Source: Paraburkholderia franconis (lineage in GTDB: Bacteria; Pseudomonadota; Gammaproteobacteria; Burkholderiales; Burkholderiaceae). From it: a DNA stretch of 64,000 nucleotides. Made by a program: the position numbers and the translations under genes. The stretch covers positions 62,001-126,000 of the forward strand of contig NZ_WHNP01000005.1 of NCBI RefSeq assembly GCF_009362735.1, read 5' to 3'. Below, in pieces: positions 43,714 to 53,746 of the stretch. The notes beneath the pieces are model-generated. The model had not been told where the DNA came from. It made no database searches and worked only from the letters and a program-made list of their open reading frames with translations. The first letter of the stretch is position 1, and each line of letters begins with the position of its first letter.

Positions 43714-44421
43714 TCATGACGGGCTGCTCTCCGGATCGTCAAGCGATACGCCCAGTTCACCCGCGAGACGCTCGACAAGCGCTTCGAGCCGTTCGACGCG
43801 TTCGCTCAGCTGGCGTTGCTGCGCGCGCAGCGATTCGAGTTCGCCGGGCGGCAGCGCATCGTCGGACAGGGCCGCGCCGCGCGTCAGCTCGGGCGACGGC
43901 TCGCCGCACAGCAGGTGCATCCAGCGGCTTTCGCGCTCGCCCGGCGTGCGCGCGAGCTTGACGACGCGCGGCGGATCGTTGGCCGCGAGCTCTTCGAGAA
44001 ACGCTTCGACTGACGACGTATCGGCGAAGCCATGCAGGCGCGACGTCGCGAGCCGCAGTTCGGCGGCCGTTTGCGGACCGCGCAGCAGCAAGGCGGTCAG
44101 CAGCGCCGCCGACTGGCGCGGCAGGCCAAGCACACGCTCCATGTTGTGCTCGTAGCGCGGCACGCGGCTGCTGCTGCCTTCGAGCACGAGCGACAGACGC
44201 TTCAGGCTGTTGATCGCGTCCATGATCTCGCTTTCGCTGACGTTCATCACGGGCGAGCGCGAGGTTTTCTGGTTGCAGCCCGACGCGAGCGAGTTGAGCG
44301 ACAGCGGATAAGTATCGGGCACGGTGTGCTGCTTCTCGAACAGCACGCCCAGCACGCGCGCTTCGAGCGGCGTGAGCGCGCGCATGGCGGGGCGCGGGGA
44401 ATCGTCGGTGGTGGAGTTCAT
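43714..44421 (-). CDS. yceH: YceH (DUF480) family protein
   Basis: A 235-aa protein made of tandem winged-helix units. LTPLEARVLGVLFEKQ, DTYPLSLNSLASGCNQKTSR and LLLRGPQTAAELR are strong DUF480 markers. A C-terminal coiled coil follows (ERVERLEALVERLAGEL). The function is unknown; the fold suggests DNA or RNA binding. The ATG at 44421 is used; a TTG two codons upstream is less likely. Confidence 0.92.
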   Translation of the reverse strand: MNSTTDDSPRPAMRALTPLEARVLGVLFEKQHTVPDTYPLSLNSLASGCNQKTSRSPVMNVSESEIMDAINSLKRLSLVLEGSSSRVPRYEHNMERVLGLPRQSAALLTALLLRGPQTAAELRLATSRLHGFADTSSVEAFLEELAANDPPRVVKLARTPGERESRWMHLLCGEPSPELTRGAALSDDALPPGELESLRAQQRQLSERVERLEALVERLAGELGVSLDDPESSPS

Positions 44422-44610
44422 CGGCAATAGACTCGGGTTGTATGCGGCGGCGCGAGCGTTGCGGCCCGCGCGTTAGCATAGTCTATTGTCCCCGCAAAAG
44501 GACGGGAAGTCGTGCGCGCCGATGGGCGCTTCCCCGCGTGGCGGCCCTGCATGGCGGCTACGTTTTGGCGCGGACTCACCATCGACAGGCGTTCGCCGCC
44601 GCTGCCGACG

Positions 44611-44997
44611 CTAGATGTTGTAAGGCTCGTCGGGCACATCGAACAGGGCGTCGTCGATGTCGATTTGCAGCGAGCAGTTTTCGGCCGATCCCGCTTCCGT
44701 CCGCATCGCACCGACGCGCTGCCGCACCAGGTCCTTCAGGCGGCCTTGCACGATGCGCCGTTTCGCGGTGTCGAGCGCGGCATAGTGGTTGATCTGATGA
44801 TCGCTGATCTCGAGCCTCGCGACGCAACGCGCGTCGAGCGTCGTGTCGCGGCCCGTTTCGACGACCCACGACAGCGTGAGAAACGTGGTCGCACCCTCCT
44901 GATACGCGCTGACAGTCGGCGATTTCGGCGATTCGAAGGTTGCGGCGAGGGCCAGTTCGATTTCCTCGATGCGCTGCGACAGATCGATCGTTTTCAT
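44611..44997 (-). CDS. DUF3022-like hypothetical protein
   Basis: A 128-aa acidic protein. RIEEIELALAATFE, TFLTLSWVVETGRDTTLDAR and the end DALFDVPDEPYNI agree with the DUF3022 family of Burkholderia as I remember it. AAGGAG lies 6 nt before the ATG at 44997. The function is unknown. Confidence 0.75.
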   Translation of the reverse strand: MKTIDLSQRIEEIELALAATFESPKSPTVSAYQEGATTFLTLSWVVETGRDTTLDARCVARLEISDHQINHYAALDTAKRRIVQGRLKDLVRQRVGAMRTEAGSAENCSLQIDIDDALFDVPDEPYNI

Positions 44998-45181
44998 GGC
45001 GGCTCCTTTCGAAGGTTTATCCCGAGTTTCATCCTTCCATTGCAGCAACCGGAGTGCCCATGTCCGATGCGGCACCTGGATAGCGAACCGTCATTCGTGC
45101 GCGGTACACTGCAAGCTTCCAACGACCACCGTTGCCACCGTTGAAACAACGAACAACGGCAACCCAAAGGAGCCTATCGCC

Positions 45182-45610
45182 ATGCGTACGAGCGCCCGCA
45201 ATCACTTCGCCGGTCAGGTAACAGCCGTCAAGAGGGGAGCCGTCAATGACGAAATCACGCTGCGCACCCAGGACGGTCTCGACGTCGTCGCGGTGATCAC
45301 GCACGGTAGCGCGTCATCGCTGGGACTCGCGGCGGGCAAGCCGGCGTTCGCGCTCGTGAAGGCGTCGTCGGTGATCGTGATGGTCGATGCGGACAGCAGC
45401 AAGGTATCTGCGCGCAATTGCATCGCGGGCACGGTCGCGTCGGTGACGAAGGGCGCCGTCAATAGCGAAGTCATCATTTCGGCCACGGGCGGCGCGCAGA
45501 TTGCGGCCATCGTCACCAACGACAGCGTCGAGAGGCTCGGCCTCGCGAGCGGCAAGGCGGCTGCGGCGATCTTCAAGGCGTCGAGCGTGATCGTCGGCGT
45601 CGATCAGTAA
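45182..45610 (+). CDS. molbindin-type TOBE protein
   Basis: A 142-aa protein with two tandem Mop/TOBE units, each starting SARN(H/C)xAGxV and ending KASSVIV (about 4-68 and 75-139). These bind molybdate or tungstate oxyanions in ring oligomers and buffer cytoplasmic molybdenum. AAGGAG lies 10 nt before the ATG. No mod transporter or moa genes are adjacent. Confidence 0.9.
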   Translation: MRTSARNHFAGQVTAVKRGAVNDEITLRTQDGLDVVAVITHGSASSLGLAAGKPAFALVKASSVIVMVDADSSKVSARNCIAGTVASVTKGAVNSEVIISATGGAQIAAIVTNDSVERLGLASGKAAAAIFKASSVIVGVDQ

Positions 45611-45697
45611 GCGGTTCGGCGAATGGGCGGGCGCTGGGTCTCGATGCACCGCGTTCGCCTCGTGACAGCGCGATGCACAAAGCGAGTGGCGCTGCTG

Positions 45698-46567
45698 TCA
45701 GCGGCGCGCGACGACGAGCGCGATGCCGCCCAGGATCGCGATCGAGCTTAGCGCGAGGCGCGCGGTCAGCGGTTCGCCGAGCAGTGCGATGCCGCCGATC
45801 GCGGCAATCAGCGGCACGCTCAGTTGCACGGTCGCGGCCGTGGCGGCCCTGAGTTCCTTCAGCGCCGCGTACCAGATCACATAGCCGACGCCCGACGTCA
45901 ACGCGCCCGATAGTGCCGCGAAGAGCAGCCCCATTGCGTCGATCGACATGTGGGCGAACGTGCCGGCGCTGGCGGCCACCACGAACGGAACAGCGCGGAT
46001 GAAATTGCCTGCCGTCGTGGCGATCGGGTCGGCGGCACCTTTGCCGCGCAGCGAATACACGCCCCACGCGACACCCGCGCACAGCATCAGCAAGGACGCG
46101 AGCGGAGCCGGTGCACTGAGGCCGGGCAGCACCAGACCGACGAGGCCCGCAAGCGCGCATGCAACGCCGATCCATTGACGCGCACGCAGACGCTCGCGAC
46201 GCGCGAGACCGTAGCCGATCATCGTCGCCTGCACGGCGCCGAACAGCAGCAGCGCACCCGTCCCCGCCGCAAGCGACACATACGCAAACGAAAACGCCAC
46301 AGCGTATGCGATAAGCGCGAAGGCCGAAATCCAGTTGCCGCCGACCGGCCGCGAAACCCGACGCATGCGCAGAATGATCCACAGCGCGAGGGCCGCGGAC
46401 ACGACGCGCATGGTCGTGAACGTCGCGGGATCGATGGACGTGCCCTTGAGCGCAACACGGCACAACAGCGAGTTGCCCGCGAATGCGAACATCGCGACGA
46501 TCGTCAGCAAGGCGATGCGCATGCGCATGGAAAGCAGCGAGGAAAGGGTTGCATCGGAAGTGCGCAC
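45698..46567 (-). CDS. EamA/DMT family exporter
   Basis: Inner-membrane protein of 289 aa with ten hydrophobic segments in two EamA repeats (WYAALKELRAATAATVQLSVP is the conserved end of the second). It is drug/metabolite transporter-like. The frame opens with GTG 46567; ATG 46528 or 46522 are possible, and none has a clear Shine-Dalgarno. The substrate is unknown. Confidence 0.86.
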   Translation of the reverse strand: MRTSDATLSSLLSMRMRIALLTIVAMFAFAGNSLLCRVALKGTSIDPATFTTMRVVSAALALWIILRMRRVSRPVGGNWISAFALIAYAVAFSFAYVSLAAGTGALLLFGAVQATMIGYGLARRERLRARQWIGVACALAGLVGLVLPGLSAPAPLASLLMLCAGVAWGVYSLRGKGAADPIATTAGNFIRAVPFVVAASAGTFAHMSIDAMGLLFAALSGALTSGVGYVIWYAALKELRAATAATVQLSVPLIAAIGGIALLGEPLTARLALSSIAILGGIALVVARR

Positions 46568-46737
46568 GATACTTTAACGTCGGGTCAGGCACGCGCGCAT
46601 CGCGCAGTGCAGCGCAAGGCGATAGCGAAGGCGCAAAAACGAAAGTGCCGGACAGCAATCAGGAAGCGTTTGCTATCCGGCATCGTGAGGTTCACGCGCG
46701 CCACGTCATGACGACGAGGCGCGCCCCTGCATCGCAA

Positions 46738-48132
46738 TCAGGCCATCGCGGACGGCTTGATGTTCTGGTTGTGACGGAACAGGTTCTGTGGATCATAGCG
46801 GTCCTTCACGGCGACGAGACGCTCGTAGTTCGGGCCATAGGCCGAGCCGATGCGCGTCGTTTCTTCTTCCGTCATGAAGTTCACATAGACGCTGCCGAGC
46901 GCGAACGGCGCCGATGCGTCGAAGAACGCACGTGCCCACGCGATGCAGCGCTCGTCGTCGGCGGCTTCAGTCCAGCGGCCGTGCACGTTCATCACGTACT
47001 TCGCGTCGCGATTCGAGTAGGCAGTCGCATCGGGCGCGACGCGCATCGTCTGTCCGCCGATTGCGCCGAAGAAAATCTCGCACTGCGGCGACGGCAGATT
47101 GCCGATCGCATCGACGAATGCATCGATCAGCCCATCGTCCAGCGTCGCGAGATTGTGCGACTTCCAGTAATTGCGCGCGCCCGGCGTGAGCAGCGGATCG
47201 AAGGCCTGTTGCCATGCGGCATACGGCATCGGCCCGAGATGCTCGCCATACGGCGTGCCGAACTTGCGCACCTCGTCGACCACACTCGGACCATTCGCGG
47301 CCGGCCCCGTATAGCAGATGGCGAACGCGATGATCGGCTTGCCATGCACGTCGGCGCTGAGGAAGGGCAGCGGCGGCGCGAAGCGCGCGACGGCCCAGAC
47401 GGTCAGCTCGTCGGGCCACGTTTCGAAAGCGGTGCGATATTTGACGAGCGCATCGCGCGCCTGATCCATCGGCAGCACGACGAGGCCGCCATACACTTCC
47501 GGGCCGACCGCGTGCAGCTGGAACTCGAACATCGTGATGACGCCGAAGTTGCCGCCGCCGCCGCGAATCGCCCAGAACAGGTCCTCGTGAGAGTCGGCGC
47601 TACAGCGCAGCAGTTCGCCGTCAGCCGTGACGACGTCGGCTGAAATCAGGTTGTCCACCGACATTCCGAAGCGCCGGCTCAGCCAGCCGAAACCGCCGCC
47701 GAGCGTGAGGCCCGCGACACCCGTCGTCGAGTTGATGCCGAGCGGCGTGGCGAGACCGAAGGCCTGTGCTTCATGATCGAAGTCGCGCAACGTGCAGCCC
47801 GGCTCGACATAGGCGCGGCGCGCGACGGCATCGATCCGCGCGGACTTCATCGGCGACAGGTCGATCAGCATGCCGTCTTCGCACACGGCACTGCCCGCGA
47901 TATTGTGACCGCCGCCACGCACGGCCAGCAGCAGGCTGTTGTCGCGCGCGAAATTGACGGCGCGACGCACGTCGGCCGTGCCCGCGCAGCGCACGATGAT
48001 CGCGGGGCGGCGGTCGATCATTCCATTCCAGATACTGCGCGCTTCATCGAACGATGGATCGCCGGGCAATACCACCTGGCCTCGCGTGAGAGCTTTGAGT
48101 TCATCGATTGCACTGCTGGACAGATTCGCCAT
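46738..48132 (-). CDS. FAD-linked oxidase with berberine-bridge domain
   Basis: A 464-aa PCMH-type flavoprotein. RGGGHNIAG supplies the His for 8-alpha-histidyl FAD, and GLTLGGGFGWLSRRFG follows. The second cysteinyl attachment site of bicovalent members is a Thr/Ser region here (NSTTGVAG), so the flavin is probably linked once. A berberine-bridge C terminus ends DRYDPQNLFRHNQNI. GGAGGT lies 7 nt before the ATG. It probably oxidises an alcohol or sugar. It is divergent from the siderophore receptor. Confidence 0.9.
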   Translation of the reverse strand: MANLSSSAIDELKALTRGQVVLPGDPSFDEARSIWNGMIDRRPAIIVRCAGTADVRRAVNFARDNSLLLAVRGGGHNIAGSAVCEDGMLIDLSPMKSARIDAVARRAYVEPGCTLRDFDHEAQAFGLATPLGINSTTGVAGLTLGGGFGWLSRRFGMSVDNLISADVVTADGELLRCSADSHEDLFWAIRGGGGNFGVITMFEFQLHAVGPEVYGGLVVLPMDQARDALVKYRTAFETWPDELTVWAVARFAPPLPFLSADVHGKPIIAFAICYTGPAANGPSVVDEVRKFGTPYGEHLGPMPYAAWQQAFDPLLTPGARNYWKSHNLATLDDGLIDAFVDAIGNLPSPQCEIFFGAIGGQTMRVAPDATAYSNRDAKYVMNVHGRWTEAADDERCIAWARAFFDASAPFALGSVYVNFMTEEETTRIGSAYGPNYERLVAVKDRYDPQNLFRHNQNIKPSAMA

Positions 48133-48826
48133 GCTACACCTCCGGTACAAAAGAACGACGTCCGACCCCTCGATCATGTCTGATCAAAGTAGTTCGGACG
48201 ACCTGGCTTTCATCCAGTAAAACGGGGCGGGTCCGCGCGTACAAATTAACGTATACCCGTATCCAATCGCATGCGCTGCAAACGCAGTCGTGACGGGCCG
48301 CCAATCGAAAAAGCCCCGCAAAACAAGGCGTTTTCTGAACGACGCACGGATGGAGCGCTCCGCGAAAACGCGTTGCATCACGGCTGTGGTGCGAGCGCGG
48401 ACGCATCGCCGGGAAGCGGACGCTTCGCACGTCACATGTTGCGACGACTCACCGTGAGCAATGCGGCTCTTACGTATGACATGAAGCGTCGTCCGGTTGC
48501 CCTGTCGTCATCGCATCGCTAAACGAGGGCGAGTGCGAGCCGGTATGCACGTGTCGCCGTTGAAGCAGTAACGCCCGCACATCGCTTGGCCGACCCCGAG
48601 GGGAAGATCGCGCGACGTAAAGCTTGAGTGACGCGCAACGACCACAGATGCTTCGAGCATATTGCGAATTGTTACTGTTCATGTAATGATATCGATTCGC
48701 ATTTAGGAAGTGACAAGCCGGAGCAGTCCGGCTTGGCGGGGCGGTTCGCGCGCCCGCCGCGCGAACCGGACGGGTGCCGCTTGCCCGTCGCACCAAGAAA
48801 AATCAGCGACAACGACAGGAATCGAG
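48133..48826. other. long divergent region with iron-type promoter
   Basis: About 690 bp. It contains a GATCA-N4-TGATC dyad (48172-48185) near the oxidase start and the candidate Fur box at 48685. Open frames lack ribosome sites and family resemblance. No RNA gene was recognised. Confidence 0.45.
48685..48703. promoter_or_regulatory. candidate Fur box of the siderophore receptor
   Basis: AATGATATCGATTCGCATT is close to the proteobacterial Fur box (GATAATGATAATCATTATC type, overlapping NAT repeats) and sits in a locally AT-rich patch 124 bp before the receptor start. Confidence 0.55.
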
Positions 48827-51067
48827 ATGCATCGAACTACGCCATTCGCAGCGGCCGTCATGGCCGTCTTTGCGACGCCGCTCTACGCTCAAACGACGAC
48901 GCCTGCCGCAGCACCGGCAGCCAGCATTGCCCAGGCCGATTCATCGACGCCTCCCGCCAGCCAGCCCTCCGCCAGCCAGCCTTCCGACAACGCCACGCTG
49001 CCCGCCGTCAAGGTGACGGGCCAGGCCGACAACTCCGGCGATTTCCAGCCGGAAACGTCGAGCGTGGGCGCCAAAGTGCCGACCGCGCTGCGCGACATTC
49101 CGCAGGCGGTGACGGTGGTGCCGAAGGCCGTGCTGCAATCGCAGGCGGTGAGCTCGTTCAGCGACGCGCTGCGCAACGTGCCCGGCATCACGATCGGCGC
49201 GGCGGAAGGCGGGCAGATCGGCAACAACATCAACCTGCGCGGCTTCTCGGCGCGTACCGACATCTATCTGGACGGCTTCCGCGATCGCGGACAGTACTAT
49301 CGCGACACGTTCAACCTCGAATCGATCGACGTGCTGTATGGCCCGTCGTCGCTGTACTTCGGGCGCGGCTCGACGGGCGGCGTGATCAACCAGGTGAGCA
49401 AGGAGCCGGAACTGAAGAAGCGCGCCGACGTCTCCGTGCAGGCGGGCACGCACGACCGCTATCGCACGACGGTCGACCTCGACACGCCGATCACCGACAC
49501 CTCCGCGTTCCGTATCAACGCGTTCGGCCAGAGCCTCGGCTCGTCGCGCGACGTAATGAAGAGCAAGGACTACGGCGTCGCGCCGGAAGTGAAGTTCGGC
49601 ATCGGCACGCCGACGGAGATCACGCTGTCCGCGCTGATCCAGCACAACCGCGACCAGCCCGACTACGGCATTCCGCCGCTGAACGGCCATCCCGCGCCCG
49701 TCAATCGCGGCACGTTCTACGGCTATACGGACGACCGCACGATTCAGGACGTGCAGACCTTCAGCGCGCGTATCCAGCACCGCTTCGACGACGGCCTTGT
49801 CCTGCGCAACCAGACGCAGTTCAGCCACTACAGCACGGAAGCGCGCGCGACCAATGCGGCATCGGTGCTCACGGGCCCGCTTGCGACGTCGACGGCGCTC
49901 ACCAACGGCAACTTCACGACGCTCGATCCGTCGCAACTGTTCGTCAAGCTGCAGGGCAAGGATCGCAACATCAACGATCATTCGATCTACAACTCGACTG
50001 ACTTGCAGGCGAAGTTCGATACGGGACCGCTCAAGCACGAGGTGGTCACGGGCGTCGATCTGAGCCACGAAACGTACAGCAACCAGAGCTTCACCGCGAC
50101 CTCGCCGGGACTGCCGTCGAACACGATCGGCGTCGTGCCGCTCATCGATCCGCCGTACACGCCGCGTCCGTCGAACGTGAAGGAAGTGGCCACCAATCTC
50201 GCTGAATCGAGCGCGAACGGCGTGGGCATCTATGCGAACGACACGGTGTCGATCGGCCAGCACTGGAAGGTGGTGGGCGGCGTGCGCTGGGACCGCTATG
50301 AGGCGTCGATCAGGAACTCGATCAATTCCCCGCGCTATGCGACGCAGACCAACTACTTCACCAGCGTGCGCGGCGGCATCATCTGGCAGCCGAGCGACTG
50401 GCAGTCGTATTACGTGTCGTATGGCACGTCGTTCGATCCGTCGCTCGAAGCGCTCACGCTGACCAACGGTCAACAGAACCTGCCGCCCGAGCACAACAAA
50501 TCGTATGAAGTCGGCTCGAAGTGGGATCTGTTGGGCGGTGGCCTGTCGGTGACGCAATCGCTCTTCAACATCGAGAAGACGAATGCGCGCACGCTGAATG
50601 CGGACGGCACCTATACGCTCGACGGCGATATCCGCGTGCGCGGCTATCAGCTGGGTCTGGCCGGCCACATCACGAACAAGTGGCAGGTGTTCGGCGGCTA
50701 CACGTATATGAACGGCGAGATTCTGAAGGCGTTCGACGGCACGCAAGGCAAGGTGCCCGCGAATACGCCGCGCAACATGCTGACGCTGTGGACCACGTAC
50801 GCGTTCACGCCGCACTGGGAAGTCGGCGGCGGCCCGACCTACGTGTCATCGCGCTACGCGGCGAACAACAACTTCGTGCAGGTCGGCGGCTATACGCGCT
50901 GGGATGCGATGGCCGCGTATCACGCGAAGCGTTACGACATCCAGTTCAACGTGCTGAACTTCACGGACAAGAACTACTACGATGCGCTGATTCCGTCCGA
51001 CGGCGGACGCGCGGTGCCGGGTCTCGGCCGCACGTTCCTTGCGACGTTAAACTATCGCTTCTTCTGA
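48827..51067 (+). CDS. TonB-dependent siderophore receptor
   Basis: Outer-membrane ferric siderophore receptor, 746 aa. A signal peptide ending PLYAQ is followed by an Ala/Ser/Pro-rich stretch, a TonB-box-like LPAVKVTGQ, the plug (LRDIPQAVTVVPK, GFSARTDIYLDGFRD, LYGPSSLYFGRGSTGGVIN) and the 22-strand barrel ending in Phe (LATLNYRFF). AGGA lies 9 nt before the ATG. It precedes a PiuC-like dioxygenase by 100 bp, the usual pair. The ligand is perhaps a catecholate, as for Fiu/PiuA; inferred. Confidence 0.94.
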   Translation: MHRTTPFAAAVMAVFATPLYAQTTTPAAAPAASIAQADSSTPPASQPSASQPSDNATLPAVKVTGQADNSGDFQPETSSVGAKVPTALRDIPQAVTVVPKAVLQSQAVSSFSDALRNVPGITIGAAEGGQIGNNINLRGFSARTDIYLDGFRDRGQYYRDTFNLESIDVLYGPSSLYFGRGSTGGVINQVSKEPELKKRADVSVQAGTHDRYRTTVDLDTPITDTSAFRINAFGQSLGSSRDVMKSKDYGVAPEVKFGIGTPTEITLSALIQHNRDQPDYGIPPLNGHPAPVNRGTFYGYTDDRTIQDVQTFSARIQHRFDDGLVLRNQTQFSHYSTEARATNAASVLTGPLATSTALTNGNFTTLDPSQLFVKLQGKDRNINDHSIYNSTDLQAKFDTGPLKHEVVTGVDLSHETYSNQSFTATSPGLPSNTIGVVPLIDPPYTPRPSNVKEVATNLAESSANGVGIYANDTVSIGQHWKVVGGVRWDRYEASIRNSINSPRYATQTNYFTSVRGGIIWQPSDWQSYYVSYGTSFDPSLEALTLTNGQQNLPPEHNKSYEVGSKWDLLGGGLSVTQSLFNIEKTNARTLNADGTYTLDGDIRVRGYQLGLAGHITNKWQVFGGYTYMNGEILKAFDGTQGKVPANTPRNMLTLWTTYAFTPHWEVGGGPTYVSSRYAANNNFVQVGGYTRWDAMAAYHAKRYDIQFNVLNFTDKNYYDALIPSDGGRAVPGLGRTFLATLNYRFF

Positions 51068-51169
51068 TCGCCTCAAGCGACAGGTCCACGAAACGCCGCG
51101 CGCTTTCGGCATGATGCCCTTCATGTGGAAAGCGCGCGATGATGCACGGTTGTACAGGAACGTTGAACG

Positions 51170-51853
51170 ATGATTGTCTCGATCCCGGACGTACTGAGTC
51201 CCGCCGAAGTCGCCGACATGCGCGCGCAGCTCGAAGCCAGTGACGCATGGGTCGACGGCCGCGCGACAGCCGGCTATCAGGGCGCGCCCGTCAAGCGCAA
51301 CCAGCAGATTGCGGAAGGCTCGCCGATCGCGCTGGAACTGGGCGATCGGATCATCGCATCGCTGGAGCGTCACCCTCTCTTCATCAGCGCCGCGCTGCCG
51401 AACAAGGTGTATCCGCCGCTCTTCAACCGTTATGAAGGCGGGATGCACTTCGGCAATCACGTCGATGGCGCGATACGCCTCGTGCCGGGCAGCGGCGCGC
51501 GCGTGCGCACCGACATCTCCGTCACGCTGTTTCTCACGCCGCCCGACGAATACGATGGCGGCGAACTGCTGATCGAAGATACGTTCGGCGTGCACGAAGT
51601 GAAGCTGCCGGCAGGACACGCAATCGTCTATCCGGGCACGAGCCTGCATCAGGTGCGCCCCGTGACGCGCGGCGCGCGCGTGTCGAGCTTCTTCTGGGTG
51701 CAGAGCCTCGTGCGCGACGACACGCAACGCGCGATGTTGTTCGATCTTGACGGCGCGATCCAGCGGCTCAACGCATCGAATGGCGATGAAGCCGCGCGCC
51801 GCACGCTGGTCGGCTGTTATCACAATCTGCTGCGTATGTGGAGCGAGACGTAA
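51170..51853 (+). CDS. piuC: PKHD-type Fe(II)/2OG dioxygenase
   Basis: A 227-aa hydroxylase of the PiuC/YbiX family. Metal ligands His97-x-Asp99 (NHVDG) and His160 (SLHQVRPV), with [15 protein letters not shown] after it, fit the family. AGGAAC lies 7 nt before the ATG. PiuC homologues accompany TonB siderophore receptors and are iron regulated. The physiological substrate is unknown. Confidence 0.92.
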   Translation: MIVSIPDVLSPAEVADMRAQLEASDAWVDGRATAGYQGAPVKRNQQIAEGSPIALELGDRIIASLERHPLFISAALPNKVYPPLFNRYEGGMHFGNHVDGAIRLVPGSGARVRTDISVTLFLTPPDEYDGGELLIEDTFGVHEVKLPAGHAIVYPGTSLHQVRPVTRGARVSSFFWVQSLVRDDTQRAMLFDLDGAIQRLNASNGDEAARRTLVGCYHNLLRMWSET

Positions 51854-51880
51854 AAACGCCCGCATGACAGCGGGCGTTCA
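51851..51880 (-). terminator. terminator of the lactate operon
   Basis: AACGCCCGC (51855-51863) pairs with GCGGGCGTT (51870-51878). Read leftward, the stem is followed by TTTTTA, so it terminates the lldP transcript. It overlaps the piuC stop and may also act on piuC. Confidence 0.8.
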
Positions 51881-51903
51881 TGCCAACAACGAGCGACAGC
51901 GAA

Positions 51904-53628
51904 TCAGCCCGGCACCATGCCCGTCAGCACATAAGCCTGCAACAGCGTGATCAAGCCGACCACGAATGCGAACAGCAGACTATGCTTCACGGTGAAGCGG
52001 AACAGCTCCGACTCGCGTCCGACGAGGCCCGTCGCCGCGCACGCAACGGCAATCGACTGCGGCGAGATCATCTTGCCCGTCACGCCGCCCGACGTATTCG
52101 CGGCCACGAGCAACGTGTCCGACACGCCGATCTGATGCGCGGTCGTGTGCTGAAGCGAGCAGAAGAGCGCATTCGACGACGTGTCCGAGCCCGTCAGGAA
52201 CACGCCGAGCCAGCCGAGCACCGGCGAGAAGAACGGGAACGCGGCGCCCGTGCCGGCCAGCAGCAGCGCGAGCGTCGACGACATGCCCGAATAGTTGGCG
52301 ACAAACGCGAACGACAGCACGAGACCAATCGACAGCACGGGGCGACGCAATTCCTTGGCCGTCTCGCCGAACGTCGCGAGCGCATCGCGGGGCTTCACGC
52401 GCAGCAACACCATCGAGATCAGCGCCGTCACGAGAATCGCCGTGCCGACGGCCGAGAGCAGATCGATCTTCAGCACGGCTTCATAGGCCTTCGGCGTCGC
52501 GACGATGGGCGCCGTCTTCATCACGAGCTGGTCGAGACCGGGCACGTTGAACTTGAGGATCGTGCCGGCGAGCGCGCCCTTCGCGGCGAACAGCGCCTTG
52601 AACGGTTGCAGGCTCCACACGGTCACGACGGCCGTCAGAATGCCGAACGGCGCCCATGCGCGGATGGTCTGCGCAATCGTGTAGGGCGACGCGCGGCGGC
52701 TCATGCCCGCTGCGCCATTCGCACCGCCCATGCCGCCGCCGAATCCTCCGCCGAAACCCGACAGCGCCGCTGTGCCGCCGCTGACCGTGCCGCGTGCCGT
52801 ATCGTTTGCGCGGCGCGGTTGCCACACCTTCAGGAACGATGCGAGTGCAACGAGGCTCACGAGCGCCGACGTGATGTCCGGTAGTTCGGGCCCGATGTGA
52901 TTCGACGTGAAGTACTGCGTGATCGCGAAGCTGCCGCCCGCGACCAGCGCGGCCGGCCACGTTTCCTTGACGCCGCGCTTGCCGTCCATCATGAACACGA
53001 GCCAGAACGGCACGGCGAGCGAGAGCAGCGGCAACTGGCGGCCCGCCATCGCACCGATCAGGAACGGATCGATGCCCGTCACCTGGCCCGCGACGATGAT
53101 GGGGATGCCCATCGCGCCGAACGCGACGGGCGCCGTATTCGCGATCAGGCAGAGGCCTGCCGCCTTCAGCGGATCGAAGCCGAGGCCGACGAGCAGCGCC
53201 GCCGTGATCGCGACGGGCGCGCCGAAGCCCGCCGCGCCTTCGAGGAACGCGCCGAACGAAAAGCCGATCAGCAGCAGTTGCAGGCGTTGATCATCCGTCA
53301 GCGCGAGCACCGATGCGCGGATGATGTCGAACTGCCCCGTCTTCACGACGAGCTTGTAGAGGAACACGGCCGTCACGATGATCCACGCAATCGGCCACAA
53401 GCCGTATGCGAAGCCGAAGCCCGCTGCGGCCAGCGCCTGTTGCACGGGCATGCCGTACGCGAACACGGCCACCGCAAGCGACAGCAGCAGCGTGCCCGCC
53501 GCCGCGACATGCCCCTTCAGGCGCAGTCCCGCGAGCGCGACGAAGAAAAAGATGATCGGGATGCTGGCCGCGAGCGCGGAGAGCCATAGACTGCCGAGCG
53601 GCAGATAGGTCTGATACCACGGGTGCAT
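51904..53628 (-). CDS. lldP: L-lactate permease
   Basis: Inner-membrane lactate:proton symporter, 574 aa with about 13 helices. [21 protein letters not shown] is the LctP signature, and [11 protein letters not shown] and [23 protein letters not shown] close the protein. GAGGAG lies 6 nt before the ATG at 53628. It is the last gene of lutA-lutC-lutB-lldP. Confidence 0.95.
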   Translation of the reverse strand: MHPWYQTYLPLGSLWLSALAASIPIIFFFVALAGLRLKGHVAAAGTLLLSLAVAVFAYGMPVQQALAAAGFGFAYGLWPIAWIIVTAVFLYKLVVKTGQFDIIRASVLALTDDQRLQLLLIGFSFGAFLEGAAGFGAPVAITAALLVGLGFDPLKAAGLCLIANTAPVAFGAMGIPIIVAGQVTGIDPFLIGAMAGRQLPLLSLAVPFWLVFMMDGKRGVKETWPAALVAGGSFAITQYFTSNHIGPELPDITSALVSLVALASFLKVWQPRRANDTARGTVSGGTAALSGFGGGFGGGMGGANGAAGMSRRASPYTIAQTIRAWAPFGILTAVVTVWSLQPFKALFAAKGALAGTILKFNVPGLDQLVMKTAPIVATPKAYEAVLKIDLLSAVGTAILVTALISMVLLRVKPRDALATFGETAKELRRPVLSIGLVLSFAFVANYSGMSSTLALLLAGTGAAFPFFSPVLGWLGVFLTGSDTSSNALFCSLQHTTAHQIGVSDTLLVAANTSGGVTGKMISPQSIAVACAATGLVGRESELFRFTVKHSLLFAFVVGLITLLQAYVLTGMVPG

Positions 53629-53746
53629 GTCGGTCTCCTCCGAATATGCGTCAATGAATCGTTGTCGGCGGCGCGCAGCCGCGTGCGGACGCACCGCTAC
53701 TCATGGGCGATGCGTGCGCGTCGGTGTGGGTTGCGAAGGGCGCGGG

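Noticed and set aside
48172..48185. GATCA-N4-TGATC dyad as an operator
   Set aside because: Short and of a kind expected by chance; only mentioned as content of the intergenic region.
48134..48430. 98-codon minus-strand frame upstream of the FAD oxidase
   Set aside because: Cys/Arg-rich with no family pattern. The oxidase start at 48132 has its own strong Shine-Dalgarno.
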